A stretch of DNA of 64,000 nt, from NCBI RefSeq assembly GCF_001704415.2, contig NC_030819.1, positions 37,132,575 through 37,196,574 of the forward strand, given 5' to 3'. The first letter of the stretch is position 1, and each line of letters opens with the position of its first letter. The position numbers and the translations under genes are program-made. The DNA comes from Capra hircus (taxonomy: Eukaryota; Chordata; Mammalia; Artiodactyla; Bovidae). Shown piece by piece: positions 11,110 to 22,592 of this stretch. Below the pieces are notes generated by a model. The model did not search any database. It was not told where the DNA came from and saw only the letters and a list, made by a program, of their open reading frames with translations.

Positions 11110-12593
11110 ACATGTCGTTAAATTTATTAATAATTAAATTATGTTTGTCCATTAAATTATAATAATTCAGTTAAATTTTTGTGACAAATTGTCTTTCATA
11201 ACTTGACATCCAGTCCTTCTAATCTTTATCATCTTTAACTTCTTGGAATCTCATATTAAATACATTCCAAATAGAGGTACTCTTTTTAGGAAGTCAAAGG
11301 CATCATCCTACATCATCATCAAAGCAGAACATCATCATACAGAAAGCTAGTCAGTCTTATAGATAGAACTAAATTAGCGAGGAAAAACCATAACTTTACA
11401 CCAGGGTTAAAGCTATACCGGATATAATAGGAATGTGATGCAGTTCTAATATCTGTATTACCACATACATAGAATACTGAATCAAAGATAAAATTGTCTT
11501 AGCACAATCAAGTCCAGTATGATCAGTTGACTGTTACAGCCAAGGTCTAACTGAAATTACCAAAAAGGGAATCACAAGATATACTTCCAGCAGGAAAGCA
11601 AAGTCTTTCTAGGTTATTGCTTTGGCTCTCATGGGGCTCAGTGTATTTTCTATAGGCAGTAATTATAAAATCATAATTGTACCAACTTCTAAATGTCATC
11701 AATATGTACCTCATGTAATTAAAAATCCTATTAGACTATTTTGCTCATTAGTGTTGTGGTAAACAAACAAACAAATGAATTATTAGGACAATAAGCTAAC
11801 AAAACTCCTGGTAAATTCTAAGATGATGTATATATGCCAAGTTTTCTTCCAGGTCAAGCATTTCTTTAATATATTTATTTATAATATGTATAGCAGAAGC
11901 TGCATTTATTATGTTCACTAAACAAAATGGGCCATATTCTATTAATATATAGCTTTAAATTAGAGATTATTTTTAGTTATTAAGAGGGAAAGAGTGTTAG
12001 CACAACCCTTCCTGCCTGTGTTTATATAGTGCCTTCTAATATGACTGTCTGATGCTACATGAGATTTGTCTGAGCAGACGCCCAGTTATGTGGGAAGATT
12101 CTTTCTTGCCCTTCTCTCTTTCCTTGATGACTGTTGTTTGATGGATGCTGTGTGAAGGAGAATGCAGTGTTTGGTTGATGTGCGGGGGGCAAGAAAAGTA
12201 CTGCATTCTCAAATAAATGACAGAAATTCCTTCCAGAAAAAAGAAGGGAAATCTTTTAGAAATGAACTCACTGAATACAACTACAGTAGATAAACAGACC
12301 AAAATCATGTAAGTAATATCTTGCATACTCTATGACAAAAAGTGTCCATTCGTCACCAGTGAGAGAGAATCCTTAGGTAAGAACAAAGCTCAATTTTATG
12401 CACATCCTTGTTGCTACTAAAACTCAACCTTCAGATGTTGCTTGTTTATCTCATGCACATTGAGTCTACAACTGAAAATGAAAAGCATGTTTAGTTAGCC
12501 AGATCTGAAAGGTACAACTGTGCATTTTGTGACATGCTTTGGGAGGCAGGCAAACCCTTCTGAGAAACCTGTGGACTTAGTCCATAAAGAATG
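11110..12593. other. Single-copy DNA, 1.5 kb
   Basis: AT-rich. A short AAAC repeat (11763-11775) is the only low-complexity piece. A 96-codon minus-strand frame (12036-12326) resembles nothing known and is not supported. Confidence 0.45.
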
Positions 12594-12601
12594 TCTGCTT
12601 T

Positions 12602-12937
12602 AAAATTGTTGTTGTTGTTCACACTCACATGTCTGTGGATGTCTAAACTGAAGAAGAAGATTCCTGTGTACTGGTTTACATGTGTATGAGTGGCGGGTTC
12701 TGAGTCTGCTGTGCTGTGTCGTGACTGTCAGTGTTTCTCTAGTTTTGCAGTAACGCCGTGTTGTTATTTACACTCTTACAGCCTTCATGTGGTAGGTTCT
12801 TTCTCAGGAACTCAATTTAACTATTATTTATTGATATATCATTGCCTTTGAAAAGCTTCTACTGGCACAATTTATTATTAAAAGTTTGAATCAAAAAAAA
12901 AATAAAAAATAAAAAATAAAATTGTTGTTGTTGTTCA
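12602..12937 (+). pseudogene. Poly-A retrocopy of an unidentified transcript, 20-bp target-site duplication
   Basis: A 271-bp body (12622-12892) ends in an A-rich tail (12893-12917), with an ATTAAA poly-A signal variant about 18 bases upstream of the tail. It is flanked by a perfect 20-bp direct repeat, AAAATTGTTGTTGTTGTTCA, at 12602-12621 and 12918-12937. The left junction reads TT/AAAA, the known L1 endonuclease target. This is the signature of an mRNA, or a truncated 3' UTR, retroposed by L1 machinery into the 3' tail of the surrounding BovB. The body has no supported frame and I do not recognise the parent gene. It matches no SINE or LINE I know, but an unlisted repeat family cannot be excluded by eye. 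Confidence 0.75.
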
Positions 12938-14539
12938 GTCACTAAGTCCTATCTGACTCTTTGCAAGCCCATGAACTATAGAATGCCAGGCTTTCCTGTC
13001 CTCCACTATATTCTGTAGTTTGCTCAAACCCATGTCCATTTAGTTCACTGATGCCACCCAACCGTCTCGTCCTCTGTAATCCCCTCTTCTCCTGCCTTCA
13101 ATCTTTCCCAGAATCAGGGTCTTTTCCAACAAGTTGCCGCTTCACATCAGGTGGCCAAAATATTAGAGCTTCAGCTTCAGCATCGGTCCTTCCAATGAAT
13201 ATTCAGGGTTGATTTCTTATAGAATTCACTGGTTTGATCCCTTGTTATCCAAAGAACTCTCAAGAGTCTTCTCTGGCACCACATTTCAGTAATACCAGTT
13301 CTTCAGCACTCAGCCTTCTTTATGGTCAGACTCTCACATCCATACATGATTACTAGAAAAACCATAGCTTTGATTATACAGACCTTTGTCAACAAAGTGA
13401 TCTCTGCTTTTTAATATGTTATCTAGGTTTGTCATAGCTTTTCTTTCAAGAAGCAAGTGACTTTAATTTCGTGGCTGCACTCATAACCCACAGTAATTTT
13501 GAAGTCCAAGAAAATAAAATCTGTCACTGTTTCCATTGTTTCCTTCATCTATTTGCCATGAAGTGATGAGACTGGATACCATGATCTTCATTTTTTAATA
13601 TTGAGTTTTAAGCCAACTTTTTCATGCTCCTCTTTCAGTTTCATCAAGAGCCTCTTTAGTTCTTCACTTTCTGCCATAAGGGTGGTATCATCTGCATATC
13701 TGAGGTTATTGATATTTCTCTCAGCAATCTTCATTCCAGTTATGCTTCATCCAGTAGGGCATTTTGCATGATGTGCTCTGCATGTAAGTTAAATAAGCAG
13801 GATGACAATATATATTCCTGACATACTCCTTTCCCAATTTTGAACCAGTCCATTGTTCCATGTCCAGATCTAACTGTTGCTTCTTGACCTGCATATAGGT
13901 TTCTGAGGAAGCAAGTAAGATGGTCTGATATTCCTATCCCTTGAAGAATTTTACACAGTTTGTTGTGATAAATACAATGAAAGGCTTTAGCATAGTCAAT
14001 GAAACAGAAGTAGATGTTTTTCTGGAATTCTGTTGCTTTTTCTATGATCCAGTGGATGTTGGCAATTTGATCTCTGGTTCTTCCTCTGTCTCTTCTAAAT
14101 CAAGCTTGTAAATCTGGAAGTTCTCAGTTCACATACTGTTGAAGCCTAGCTTGAAGGATTTTTGAGCACTACCTTGCTAGCATGTGAAATGAGTACAACT
14201 GTGCGTAGTTTGAACATTTTTTGACATTGCCCTTCTTTGATATTGGAATGAAAATTGACTTTTTCCAGTCCTGTGGCCACTGCTGAGTTTTCCAAATTTG
14301 TTGACATATTGAGTGCAGCACTTTAACAGCATCATCTCTTAAGATTTGAAATAGCTTAGCAGGAATTCCATCACCTTCACTAGCTTTGTTTGTAGTGATG
14401 CTTCCTAAGGCCCACTTGACTTTACATTCCAGAATGTCTGCCTAGGTGAATGACCGCACTATTGTGGATACTGTGTCATTAAGACTTTTTTTGTATAATT
14501 TTTCTGTGTATTCTTGCCACCTCTTCTTAGTCTCTTCTG

Positions 14540-15229
14540 TTTCTGTTCAGTTCAGTTTAGTTCAGTGACTCAGTCGTGTCCGACTCTTTGCGATCCCATG
14601 AATCGCAGCACACCAGGCCTCCCTGTCCATCACCAACTCCCAGAGTTCACTCAGACTCACATCCATCGAGTCAGTGATGCCATCCAGCCATCTCATCCTC
14701 TGTCGTCCCCTTCTCTTCCTGCCCCCAATCCCTCCCAGCATCAGAGTCTTTTCCAATGAGTTAACTCTTTGCATGAGGTGGCCAAAGTACTGGAGTTTCT
14801 GCTTTAGCATCATTCCTTCCAAAGAAATCTCAGGGCTGGTCTCCTTCAGAATGGACTGGTTGGATCTCATTGCAGTCCAAGGGACTCTCAAGAGTCTTCT
14901 GCAACACCACAGTTCAAATGCATCAATTCTTCGGCGCTCAGCCTTCTTCACAGTCCAACTCTCACATCCATACATGACCACAGGAAAAACCACAGCCTTG
15001 ACTAGACAGACCTTGGTTGGCAAAGTAATGTCTTTGCTTTTTAATATGCTATCTAGGTTGGTCATAGCTTGTCTTCCAAAGAGTAAGCGTCTTTTAATTT
15101 CATGGCTCTAATCACCATCTGCAGTGATTTTGGAGCCCCCCAAAAATAAAGTCTGACACTGTTTCCACTGTTTCCCAGTCTATTTCCCATGAAGTGATGG
15201 GACCAGATGCCATGATCTTCATTTCTGTT
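14540..15229 (-). mobile_element. Younger BovB inserted inside the older BovB
   Basis: The body 14548-15221 has a full TTCAGTTCAGTTTAGTTCAG tail at its left edge and a 5'-truncated right edge. TTTCTGTT occurs at 14540-14547 and 15222-15229, and the older BovB resumes exactly there. The minus-strand frame 14562-15065 (167 codons) runs through to the usual C-terminus (HGIAKSRTRLSH), so this copy is less decayed than its host. Confidence 0.93.
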
Positions 15230-17059
15230 AGGCCCTTACTATTTCTTCCCTTTATCATGCCCATGGTTACATGAAGTGTTTCCTTGGTATTGCTAATTTT
15301 CTTGAAGAGATCTTTAGTCTTTCCTATTCTGTTTTCCTCTGTTTCTTTGCACTGTTCATTTAAGAAGGCTTTCCTATCTCTCCGTGCTATTCTCTGGAAC
15401 TCTGAATTCAGTTGGCTATATTTTTCCCTTTCTCTCTTGTCTTTCACTCCTCTTCTTTCCTCAGCTATTTGTAAAGTCTCCTCAAACAACCACTTTGCTT
15501 TCTTGCATTTTTCTTTGAGATGGTTTTGGTCACTGCCTCCTAGTTAGTACATGCTACTAACCTCCATCCATAGTTCTTCAGGCACTGTATCTACCAGATC
15601 TAATCCCTTGAATCTATTCATCACCTCCACTGCATAATCATAAGGCATTTGATTTAGGCTATACCTGAATGGGCTAGAGTTTTCCCTACTTTCTTTAATT
15701 TAAGCCTGAATTTTGCAGTAGGGAACTGATGATCTGAGCCAGTCAGCTCCAGGTCTTGTTTTTACCAAATGTATAGAGCTTCTCCATCTTTGGCTGCAAA
15801 GAATATAATTAATCTGATTTCGGCCTTGACCATCTGGTGATGTCCATGTATAGAGTCCTCTCTTGTGTTGTTGGAAAAGGGGGTATGCTATGACCAGAAT
15901 GTTCTCTTGACAAAACTCTGTTAGCCTTTGCCCTGCTTCATTTTGTACTCCAAGGCCAAACTTGCCTGTTACTCCATGGATCTCTTGAATTTCTACTTCT
16001 GCATTCCAATCCCCTATGATGAAAAGGACACTCCTTTTTGGTGCTAGTTCTGGAAAGTGTTGTAGCTCTTCATAGAGCTGGTCAACTTAAGCTTCTTCAA
16101 CATCAGTGGTTGGGGCATAGACTTGAATTACTGTGATCTTAAACAAACAGAGGTCTCAGTCTATTGTTTTTGTGATTGCACCCAAGTACTGCATTTTAGA
16201 CTCTTTTGTTGACTATGAGGGCTACTCCATTTCTTCCAAGGGATTCTTGCCCACAGTAGTAGATACAAAGACATCTGAATTAAATTCACCCATTCCTGTA
16301 CCTTTTAGTTCATTGATCTCTGAAACGTCAATGTTCACTCCTGCCATCTCCTGCTTAACCATGTCCAATTTACCTTGATTCATGGACCTAAAATTCCAGG
16401 TTCCTGTGCAATATTGATTTTACAGCATTGGACTTTACTTTCACCACCAGACATATCCACAACTGGGCATCATTTCTGCTTTGGCCTAGACTCTTCATTC
16501 TCTCTGGAGCTATTTCTCAGCTCTTCCCCAGTAGCATATTGGACACCTACTGATCTGTGGGGTTCATATTCTGGTATCATTTCTTCTTACCTTTTCATAC
16601 TGTTCATGGGATTCTCGAGGCAAGAATACTGAAGTCGTTTGCCATTCCCTTCTCCATAGGACCATGTTTTGTCAAAAACTCTCCACCATGACCCATCTGG
16701 CATGCCATGACTCATAGCTTCATTGAGGAACTGGCTGTGGGGAAAACTGGGTCTTGCTATGGTGGACAGGGCCATGTTCAGTAAATCTTTAATCCAATTG
16801 TCTGCTGATGAGTGGGGCTGTGCTCCCTCCCTGTTAGCTGTCTGGCCTGAGGCAACGCTTTCCTGGAGACTATAGGCTCTATAGTAGGGCTAAAACTATT
16901 GACTTAGGCCAATAGGCGCCTCTCAAGACTGCAGCTAACAGTACCTTTGTCCCTGAGGCAGGCCACCGCAAATGCACACCTCCATAGGAGACCCTCAAAC
17001 ACTCACAGGCAGGTCTGGTTCAGTCTCTTCTGCTTTCAAATATTGATCCTAAAATTTTA

Positions 17060-17447
17060 AGACTTCCTCTACAGAGCCTGAATGCCAAGCTAGACTCAAA
17101 GAGGAAATTTAAATTGCCATATTTTAGCATCTAAAACATCTTGAGTAATATTGAATGATACCTAGTGTGGCACCTATAACTTTATGAATTACATGATCCT
17201 AGAAAGTTGAAACCATCATGCATCTGATTCCAAGGTAAGAGGAGATTGTTGGAGATTTGGGAATTAACTGTGAAGGGTCTCAAGATTCCACCTTCCTCAA
17301 ATTCAGAAAGAAACTTCCTTCCTCCCTCCCCCAAGTTCTTTTTCAGTACATTCCAAAGCACCTGGAGCCTTCTAAGATTAAATTTTAGCTAATTCAGTAA
17401 AATGCAATAACAATATTTTTTAACTTTCAAAAACCACCCATAGGATA
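17060..17447. other. Single-copy DNA
   Basis: No recognised repeat or frame; a short CCTTCCTCCCTCCCCC pyrimidine tract lies near 17315. Confidence 0.4.
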
Positions 17448-17731
17448 GGGGTGATGACAATGGCACCCCACTCCAGTGCTCTTGCCTGGAAAATCCCATG
17501 GATGGAGGAGCCTGGTAGGCTGCAGTCCACGGAGTCACTAAGAGCCGGACACAACTGAGCAACTTCCCTTTCACTTTTCACTTTCATGCTTTGGAGAAGG
17601 AGATGGCAACCCACTCCAGTGTTCTTGCCTGGAGAATCCCAGGGACGGGGGAACCTGGTGGGCTGCCGTCCATGGGGTCACACAGGGTCAGACACGACTG
17701 AAGCGACTTAGCAGCAGCAGGGGTGATGACA
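17448..17731 (+). mobile_element. Bov-A2 SINE with 12-bp target-site duplication
   Basis: Dimer of two BovA units joined by the CACTTTTCACTTTCATG linker (about 17570), ending GCGACTTAGCAGCAGCAG. Perfect repeats GGGGTGATGACA at 17448-17459 and 17720-17731. A complete, comparatively young insertion. Confidence 0.95.
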
Positions 17732-17915
17732 GTGAAAGTGGAAGTGACTCAGTGGTGTCAGACTCTTCACGACCCCATATAGTCCATGGAATTCTCCAGG
17801 CCAGAATACTGGAGTGAGTAGTCTTTTCCTTCTCCAGAGTATCTTCCCAGCCCAGGGATAGAACCCAGGACTCTCACATTACAGGCGGATTCTTTACCAG
17901 CTGACCTACAAGAGA
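17732..17915 (-). mobile_element. Bov-tA SINE, abutting Bov-A2
   Basis: Reverse copy beginning GTGAAAGTGGAAGTGACTCA (the variant with a GTGAAAGTG-type tail) and ending in a decayed tRNA-like head (GGATTCTTTACCAGCTGACC). It starts at the right target repeat of the neighbouring Bov-A2. Confidence 0.9.
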
Positions 17916-18585
17916 ATAGATTAGATGAATCTGTAGATAGAGAGATGAATCCCACATTCATTTTTGTGTATAAAACACTGGAGGTGGCTGGACGATGGGT
18001 ATCATGGATTTTTACTAGCCTGGAACTGTCATTCAGAAGACAGAACAGAAAGCAAGATTGGTGTATTCTATAACCAGAAAAAATTAAATTCATGATGTAT
18101 AGAAAATCATTTTCCTTTTAAATAAAAAAGGTGTTTTGCAGCAATGGGGAAAAAATACTTAAGCTAGATTTTTAATAAACTAGCTTTTTAATCCTAAGAT
18201 TGCTTTTCCACTTTTGTTCCAGATTCAGAATTTTAACTGAAATAGCATAGACCTCCTAATTCTCTCTCATCAGTTTTAAAATCTACTTTGTTTTGTTTTT
18301 CCATTAGATAGAACCTTGGTATTCCAGACATCTCCTTGAGTTGATACTACTCTTTCTATTTCATTCTTTTTTCTGATTTTTTTTCCTTTGGAGCTCTTAA
18401 AGCATGTACATTCTTGGCCTAATAACAAAGTTTGTACTTAGAAATTGCCATAAATAGTATGTAACAAAAATTATCTTTGAACTGCTCAATATATGTTATA
18501 GCTAGGGCCAAAAACTGCTGGTCACTAATGTCTTGTGAGTGCTTCAGGATTTTCCTAACTATGTTAGGTTACCTAGAATCTAGCT
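17916..18585. other. Single-copy DNA
   Basis: T-rich sequence (a TTTTTTCTGATTTTTTTT-like stretch near 18370) with no recognised family. Confidence 0.4.
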
Positions 18586-19958
18586 CAAGAATTATTCAAT
18601 CCAGTTCAGTTCAGTCGTTCAGTCATGTCTGACTCTTTGTGACCCCATGGACTGCAACATGCCAGGCCTCTCTGTCCATCACCAACTCCTGGAGTTTACG
18701 CAAACTCATGTCCATTAAGTTGGTGATGCCATCCAACCATCTCATCCCCTGTTATCCCTTTCACCTCTCACCTTCAATCTTTCCCAGCATACGGGTCTTT
18801 TCCAGTGAGTCAGTTCTTTGCATCAGGTGACCAAAGTATTGGAGTTTCAGCTTCAGCATCAGTCCTTCCGATGAATATTCAGGACTAATTTCCTTTAGGA
18901 TGGACTGGTTGGATCTCCTTGCAGGCCAGGGGACTCTCAAGTCTTCTCCAACACCACAGTCCAAAAGCATCAATTCTTCGGTGCTCAGCTTTCTTTATAG
19001 TCCAACTCTCACATCCATACATGACCATTGGAAAAGCTATAGCTTTGACGAGAGGGACCTTTGTTGGCAAAGTAATGTCTTTGCTTTTTAATATGCTATC
19101 TAGGGTAGTCATAACTTTTCTTCCAAGGAGTAAGCGTCTTTTAATTTCATGGCTGCAGTCACCATCTGCAGTGATTTTGAAGCCCCCCAAAATAAAGTCT
19201 GACACTGTTTCCCCTTCTATTGCCATGAAGTGACAGGACCAGATGCCATGATCTTCGTTTTCTGATGTTGAGTTTTAAGCCAACTTTTTCACTCTCCCCT
19301 TTCACTTTCATCAAGAGGCTCTTTAGTTCTTCTTCACTTTCTGCCATAAGGGTGGTGTCATCTGCATATCTGAGGTTAACTGATATCTCTCCCAGCAATG
19401 TTGATTCCAGCTTGTACTTCATCCAACCCAGTGTTTCTCATGATGTACTCTGCATATAAGTTAAATAAGCGGGGTGACAATATACAGCCTTGACATACTC
19501 CTTTCCTTATTTGGAATCACTCTGTTGTTCCATGTCCAGTTCTAACTGTTGCTTCTTGATGTGCATACAGATATCTCAGGAGGCAGGTCAGGTGGCCTGG
19601 TGTCCCATCTTGCTAAGAATTTTCCAGTTTGTGGTGATCCACACAGTCAAAGGCTTTGGTGTAGTCAATAAAGCAGAAGTAGATTTTTTTTGGAACTCTC
19701 CTGCTTTTTCAGTGATCCAATGGATGCTGGCAATTTGATCTCTGGTTCCCCTGCCTTTTCTAAATCCAACTTGAATACCTGAAGTTCAAGGTTCACGTAC
19801 TGTTGAAGCCTGGCTTGGAGAATTTTGAGCATTACTTTACTAACGTGTGAGATGAGTGCAATTGTGTGGTAGTTTGAGCATACTTTGGCATTGCTTTTCT
19901 TTGAGATTGGAATGAAAACTGACCATTTCCAGTCCTCTGGCCACTGCCAAGAATTATT
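18586..19958 (-). mobile_element. BovB LINE, 1.35-kb 3' half, 11-bp target-site duplication
   Basis: Body 18597-19947, flanked by perfect CAAGAATTATT repeats (18586-18596, 19948-19958). Minus-strand frames give LRYADDTTLMAESEEELKSL (19159-19422 frame; the catalytic YADD is intact), then SDFILGGFKITADGDCSHEI (18885-19226) and the C-terminal segment. Frameshifts separate them. 5' truncated within the reverse-transcriptase domain. Confidence 0.95.
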
Positions 19959-20463
19959 GGAGAACCTTACATCACATTACCCTACCTTGAAATATAATCT
20001 AGTGATGTGATCTTCAATTTTATTTCCTTTTTCAAAGGTCTTTTTGCATTTATTAAGTTTCAAACCTCATTTTACTTTGTATAACCAAATTTATTCCTTC
20101 TATGTTTACACAATCAATGCTTCTATAACCTCGATTTTTCCTCACTTAAAAAAAAATAGACTTTTCTGATCTGTGTGTAATAACTTATTCCAATGTTTTC
20201 TAATACACTTGAGTTCTGGCAATGATCATATTTGACTGATCAATGCATTCCATTGCTTTCTCACCTATGATATGTTTCAATTAAGTAGAATACAGTTAAT
20301 CTCATTTTGAGACTTTTCACAGTACCTTTTGACAAACTGAGACACCCTTGTGTGCCAAAGCAGTCTGCATAATTTACTATATCCAGTGCCAGCCATGCTG
20401 TTCCTTGGTAACTTAGCTTCCAGGTTTGAGAATTATATCTGAATCAGAGTAGACCCCCTGTGC
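19959..20463. other. Single-copy DNA
   Basis: Nothing recognised; low GC. Confidence 0.4.
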
Positions 20464-20711
20464 ATCCCTAGAATGGCTTCCCATGTAGTGCTAAGTGGTA
20501 AAGAACTCACCTGCCAGTGTAGGAGACATAAGAGATGCAGGTTCATTCCCTGGGTCAGGAAGATCCCCTGGAGGGGAGAATGGCAACCTACTCCAGTATT
20601 CTTGCCTGGAGAGTCCCATGGACAGAGGAGCCTGGTGGGCTACACTCCTTGGGATCACAAAGTCAGACCCAAATGAAGCGACTTAGCAAGCAAGCAAGCA
20701 AATCCCTAGAA
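20464..20711 (+). mobile_element. Bov-tA SINE with 10-bp target-site duplication
   Basis: Body about 20474-20701, from TGGCTTCCCATGTAGTGCTA to GAAGCGACTTAGCAAGCAAGC with an AAGC-type tail. ATCCCTAGAA at both 20464-20473 and 20702-20711. Confidence 0.93.
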
Positions 20712-21270
20712 ATCTTGGAAAGCAAAAGTTATGGGAACATAGGAGTTTAGAATGACAAGAGATTATACCAAATGCCTCATCTTTCAGAAGAGCAAACTGA
20801 ACTCTGGACAGTAAAGGGATTCCCAGAGTCCAGGTTCCAGTTTTTAGGGCCAGGAACCAGGGATTTGGGTAGCATTCCTTTCCCTGTTTCTGAGTTGAAG
20901 ACTAAAAAGTTAGCTAACTAGATGGTATAGTAGCCTCTGAACTTTAAAATGACATGCTGATGCTTCTTGGGGAATATGTGTTTAATGAGTGAAATTTAAA
21001 ACAACTTAATTTACTTAGAGAAAGAAATTACTGAATTTGTGCTAATGTAGAGAGTAGGGAGGGAAATGGCAGCTAAACTCTTTCTTGCAAATGTTTTGCT
21101 AATCGTTTGCTAATTAGTTTGCGAGCTTCAGTTCTGTCTTTAGAGAAATGACACTAACAAGTAATACCTGATTGTTTTTTGTTTTTTTTTTTTCCTGGTA
21201 TTTCCAGCTGTGAAAATAAGTACACTGTAAACACACACAAGCACGGGCTAAGCATGTGTCAAGGACTATT
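20712..21270. other. Single-copy DNA
   Basis: No family recognised. A T-rich tract lies at 21174-21193. AAGTTAGCTAAC-like and AATTAGTTTGCGAGC stretches carry no known motif meaning. Confidence 0.4.
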
Positions 21271-21272
21271 TT

Positions 21273-21383
21273 TGTTGGTGGTGTTGCTCAGTTGTCAGAT
21301 TCTTTGTGACCCCATGGACTACAACATGTAAGGCTCCTCTGTCCTCCACTGTCTCCTGGGGTGTGTTCACATTCATGTCTGTC
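21273..21383 (-). mobile_element. BovB 3'-terminal remnant
   Basis: Reverse-strand BovB end only: GTTGGTGGTGTTGCTCAGTTG tail side, then CCTGTCCTCCACTGTCTCCT-like and ATTCATGTCTGTC segments. Diverged, similar in wording to the old copy that starts at 12922. It stops where a plus-strand BovB begins. Confidence 0.75.
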
Positions 21384-21829
21384 TAGTAAAAGCTATGGGT
21401 TTTCGTCATGTTTGGAAGTGAGAGTTGGACTATAAAGAAAGCTGAGTGCAGAAGAATTAATGCTTTTGAACAGTGGTGTTGGAGAAGACTCTTGAGAGTC
21501 ACTTGGACTGCAAGGAGATCCAACCAGTCCATCCTAAAGGAAACTAGTCCTGAATATTCATTGGAAGGACTGATGTTGAAGCTGAAACTCCAGTACTTTG
21601 GCTACCTGATGCGAAGAACTGACTCAGTGGAAAAGACCCTGAAGCTGGGAAAGACTGAAGGCGGGAGGAGAAGGGGATGACAGAGGATGAGATGGCTGGA
21701 TAGCATCACCAACTCAATGGACATGAGTTTGAGTAAACTGTGGGGAGTTGGTGATGGACAGGGAGGCTGGCATGCTGCAGTCCATGGGGTCACAAAGACT
21801 TGGACACGACTGAGCAACTGAACTGAATG
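21384..21829 (+). mobile_element. BovB LINE 3' end
   Basis: Sense-strand C-terminal BovB. The frame 21408-21680 gives SWTIKKAECRRINAFEQWCW and KLKLQYFGYLMRRTDSVEKT. The end is GAGCAACTGAACTGAATGA. The left edge meets the reverse-strand remnant at a shared TCTAGT. Confidence 0.92.
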
Positions 21830-22027
21830 ATTAATCATTATGTGATCATTTAATTCATTAAGTGATCGCATATAAAACTACTCCATATTTCATAATTCCA
21901 TGTGAAAAAGTAGACTATCCCATGTGAATTTTGTGGAACTTTCATTCTAAACTATTCCACATGAATTTCCATATCAACTATATTCACCTTCTACCACATT
22001 TTTCCAGAGATAAAAATATACATGTAT

Positions 22028-22232
22028 GTGAAGTGAAGTGAAGTCACTCAGTCGTGTCTGACTCTTTGCGATCCCATGGACTGTAGCCTACCTGGCTCCT
22101 CTGTCCATGGAATTTTCCAGGCAATAGTCCTGGAGTGAATTGCCATTTCCTTCCCCAGGGGATCTTCCCAACCCAGGGATCGAACCCGGGTCTCCCGCAT
22201 TGTAGACAGATGCTTTACCATCTGAGCCAATG
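22028..22232 (-). mobile_element. Bov-tA SINE, full length
   Basis: Reverse copy starting GTGAAGTGAAGTGAAGTCAC and ending in the tRNA-like head. The B-box is intact on the minus strand (GTTCGATCC, complement of GGATCGAAC near 22178). Confidence 0.94.
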
Positions 22233-22592
22233 TGAGTATGGTAGATATAGAGAGATAGATATATACAAACATATACAAAGAGAGATTCTTCAACTTGACT
22301 TACAAAAGTGTCCTACAAAAAATTATGAAATGTTTAGCTGATTTCCAAGTTTTCTTGATAAATGTCTTGCATGTTTTATAGATAAGCATAATAATTATAC
22401 TACTACTGATGGCTAAGCTTTTCTTCCTAGCTTCTTTTGCAAATTCAATAAAAACTCCACAGGAAGATAATGATACAAAAAAGTTCAATCACAAAATGCA
22501 GGGTTGCATTATTGGGAGAGTACAAGTTGGTGGGTTGCCTCCATTCGGATGATCTTCACTCACTCTTCACTACAGTAGCTCACTCTCCTAAC
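22233..22592. other. Single-copy DNA
   Basis: AT-rich, with a GATAGATATATA-type stretch at its left end; no other feature. Confidence 0.4.

Larger units (their letters stand above)
12594..17040 (-). mobile_element. Near-full-length BovB LINE carrying two nested insertions
   Basis: BovB encodes one polyprotein with an APE-type endonuclease and a reverse transcriptase, used for target-primed insertion. The minus strand here runs from a 5' UTR-like segment at about 17028 down to the 3' tail at about 12606. The endonuclease region is readable: IIGDWNA is encoded by the complement of 16001-16020, and a GMGEFNSD-like segment by the complement of about 16270-16300. Next come a linker (IARRDRKAFLNEQCKE, frame 15112-15489), the reverse transcriptase (14500-13550) and the C-terminal region. 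Many stops and frameshifts mean it is dead. TCTGCTTTAAAA (12594-12605) and TCTGCTTTCAAA (17029-17040) form a 12-bp target duplication with one change. After subtracting an inner BovB (14548-15221) and a retrocopy (12622-12937) about 3.4 kb remain, close to the usual full length of about 3.2 kb. Confidence 0.9.

Noticed and set aside
16587..16775. Bov-tA-like segment within the large BovB (GGGATTCTCGAGGCAAGAATAC)
   Set aside because: This stretch is part of BovB itself, from which the BovA unit of the SINEs derives. It flows into the surrounding BovB without boundaries, so it is not a separate SINE.
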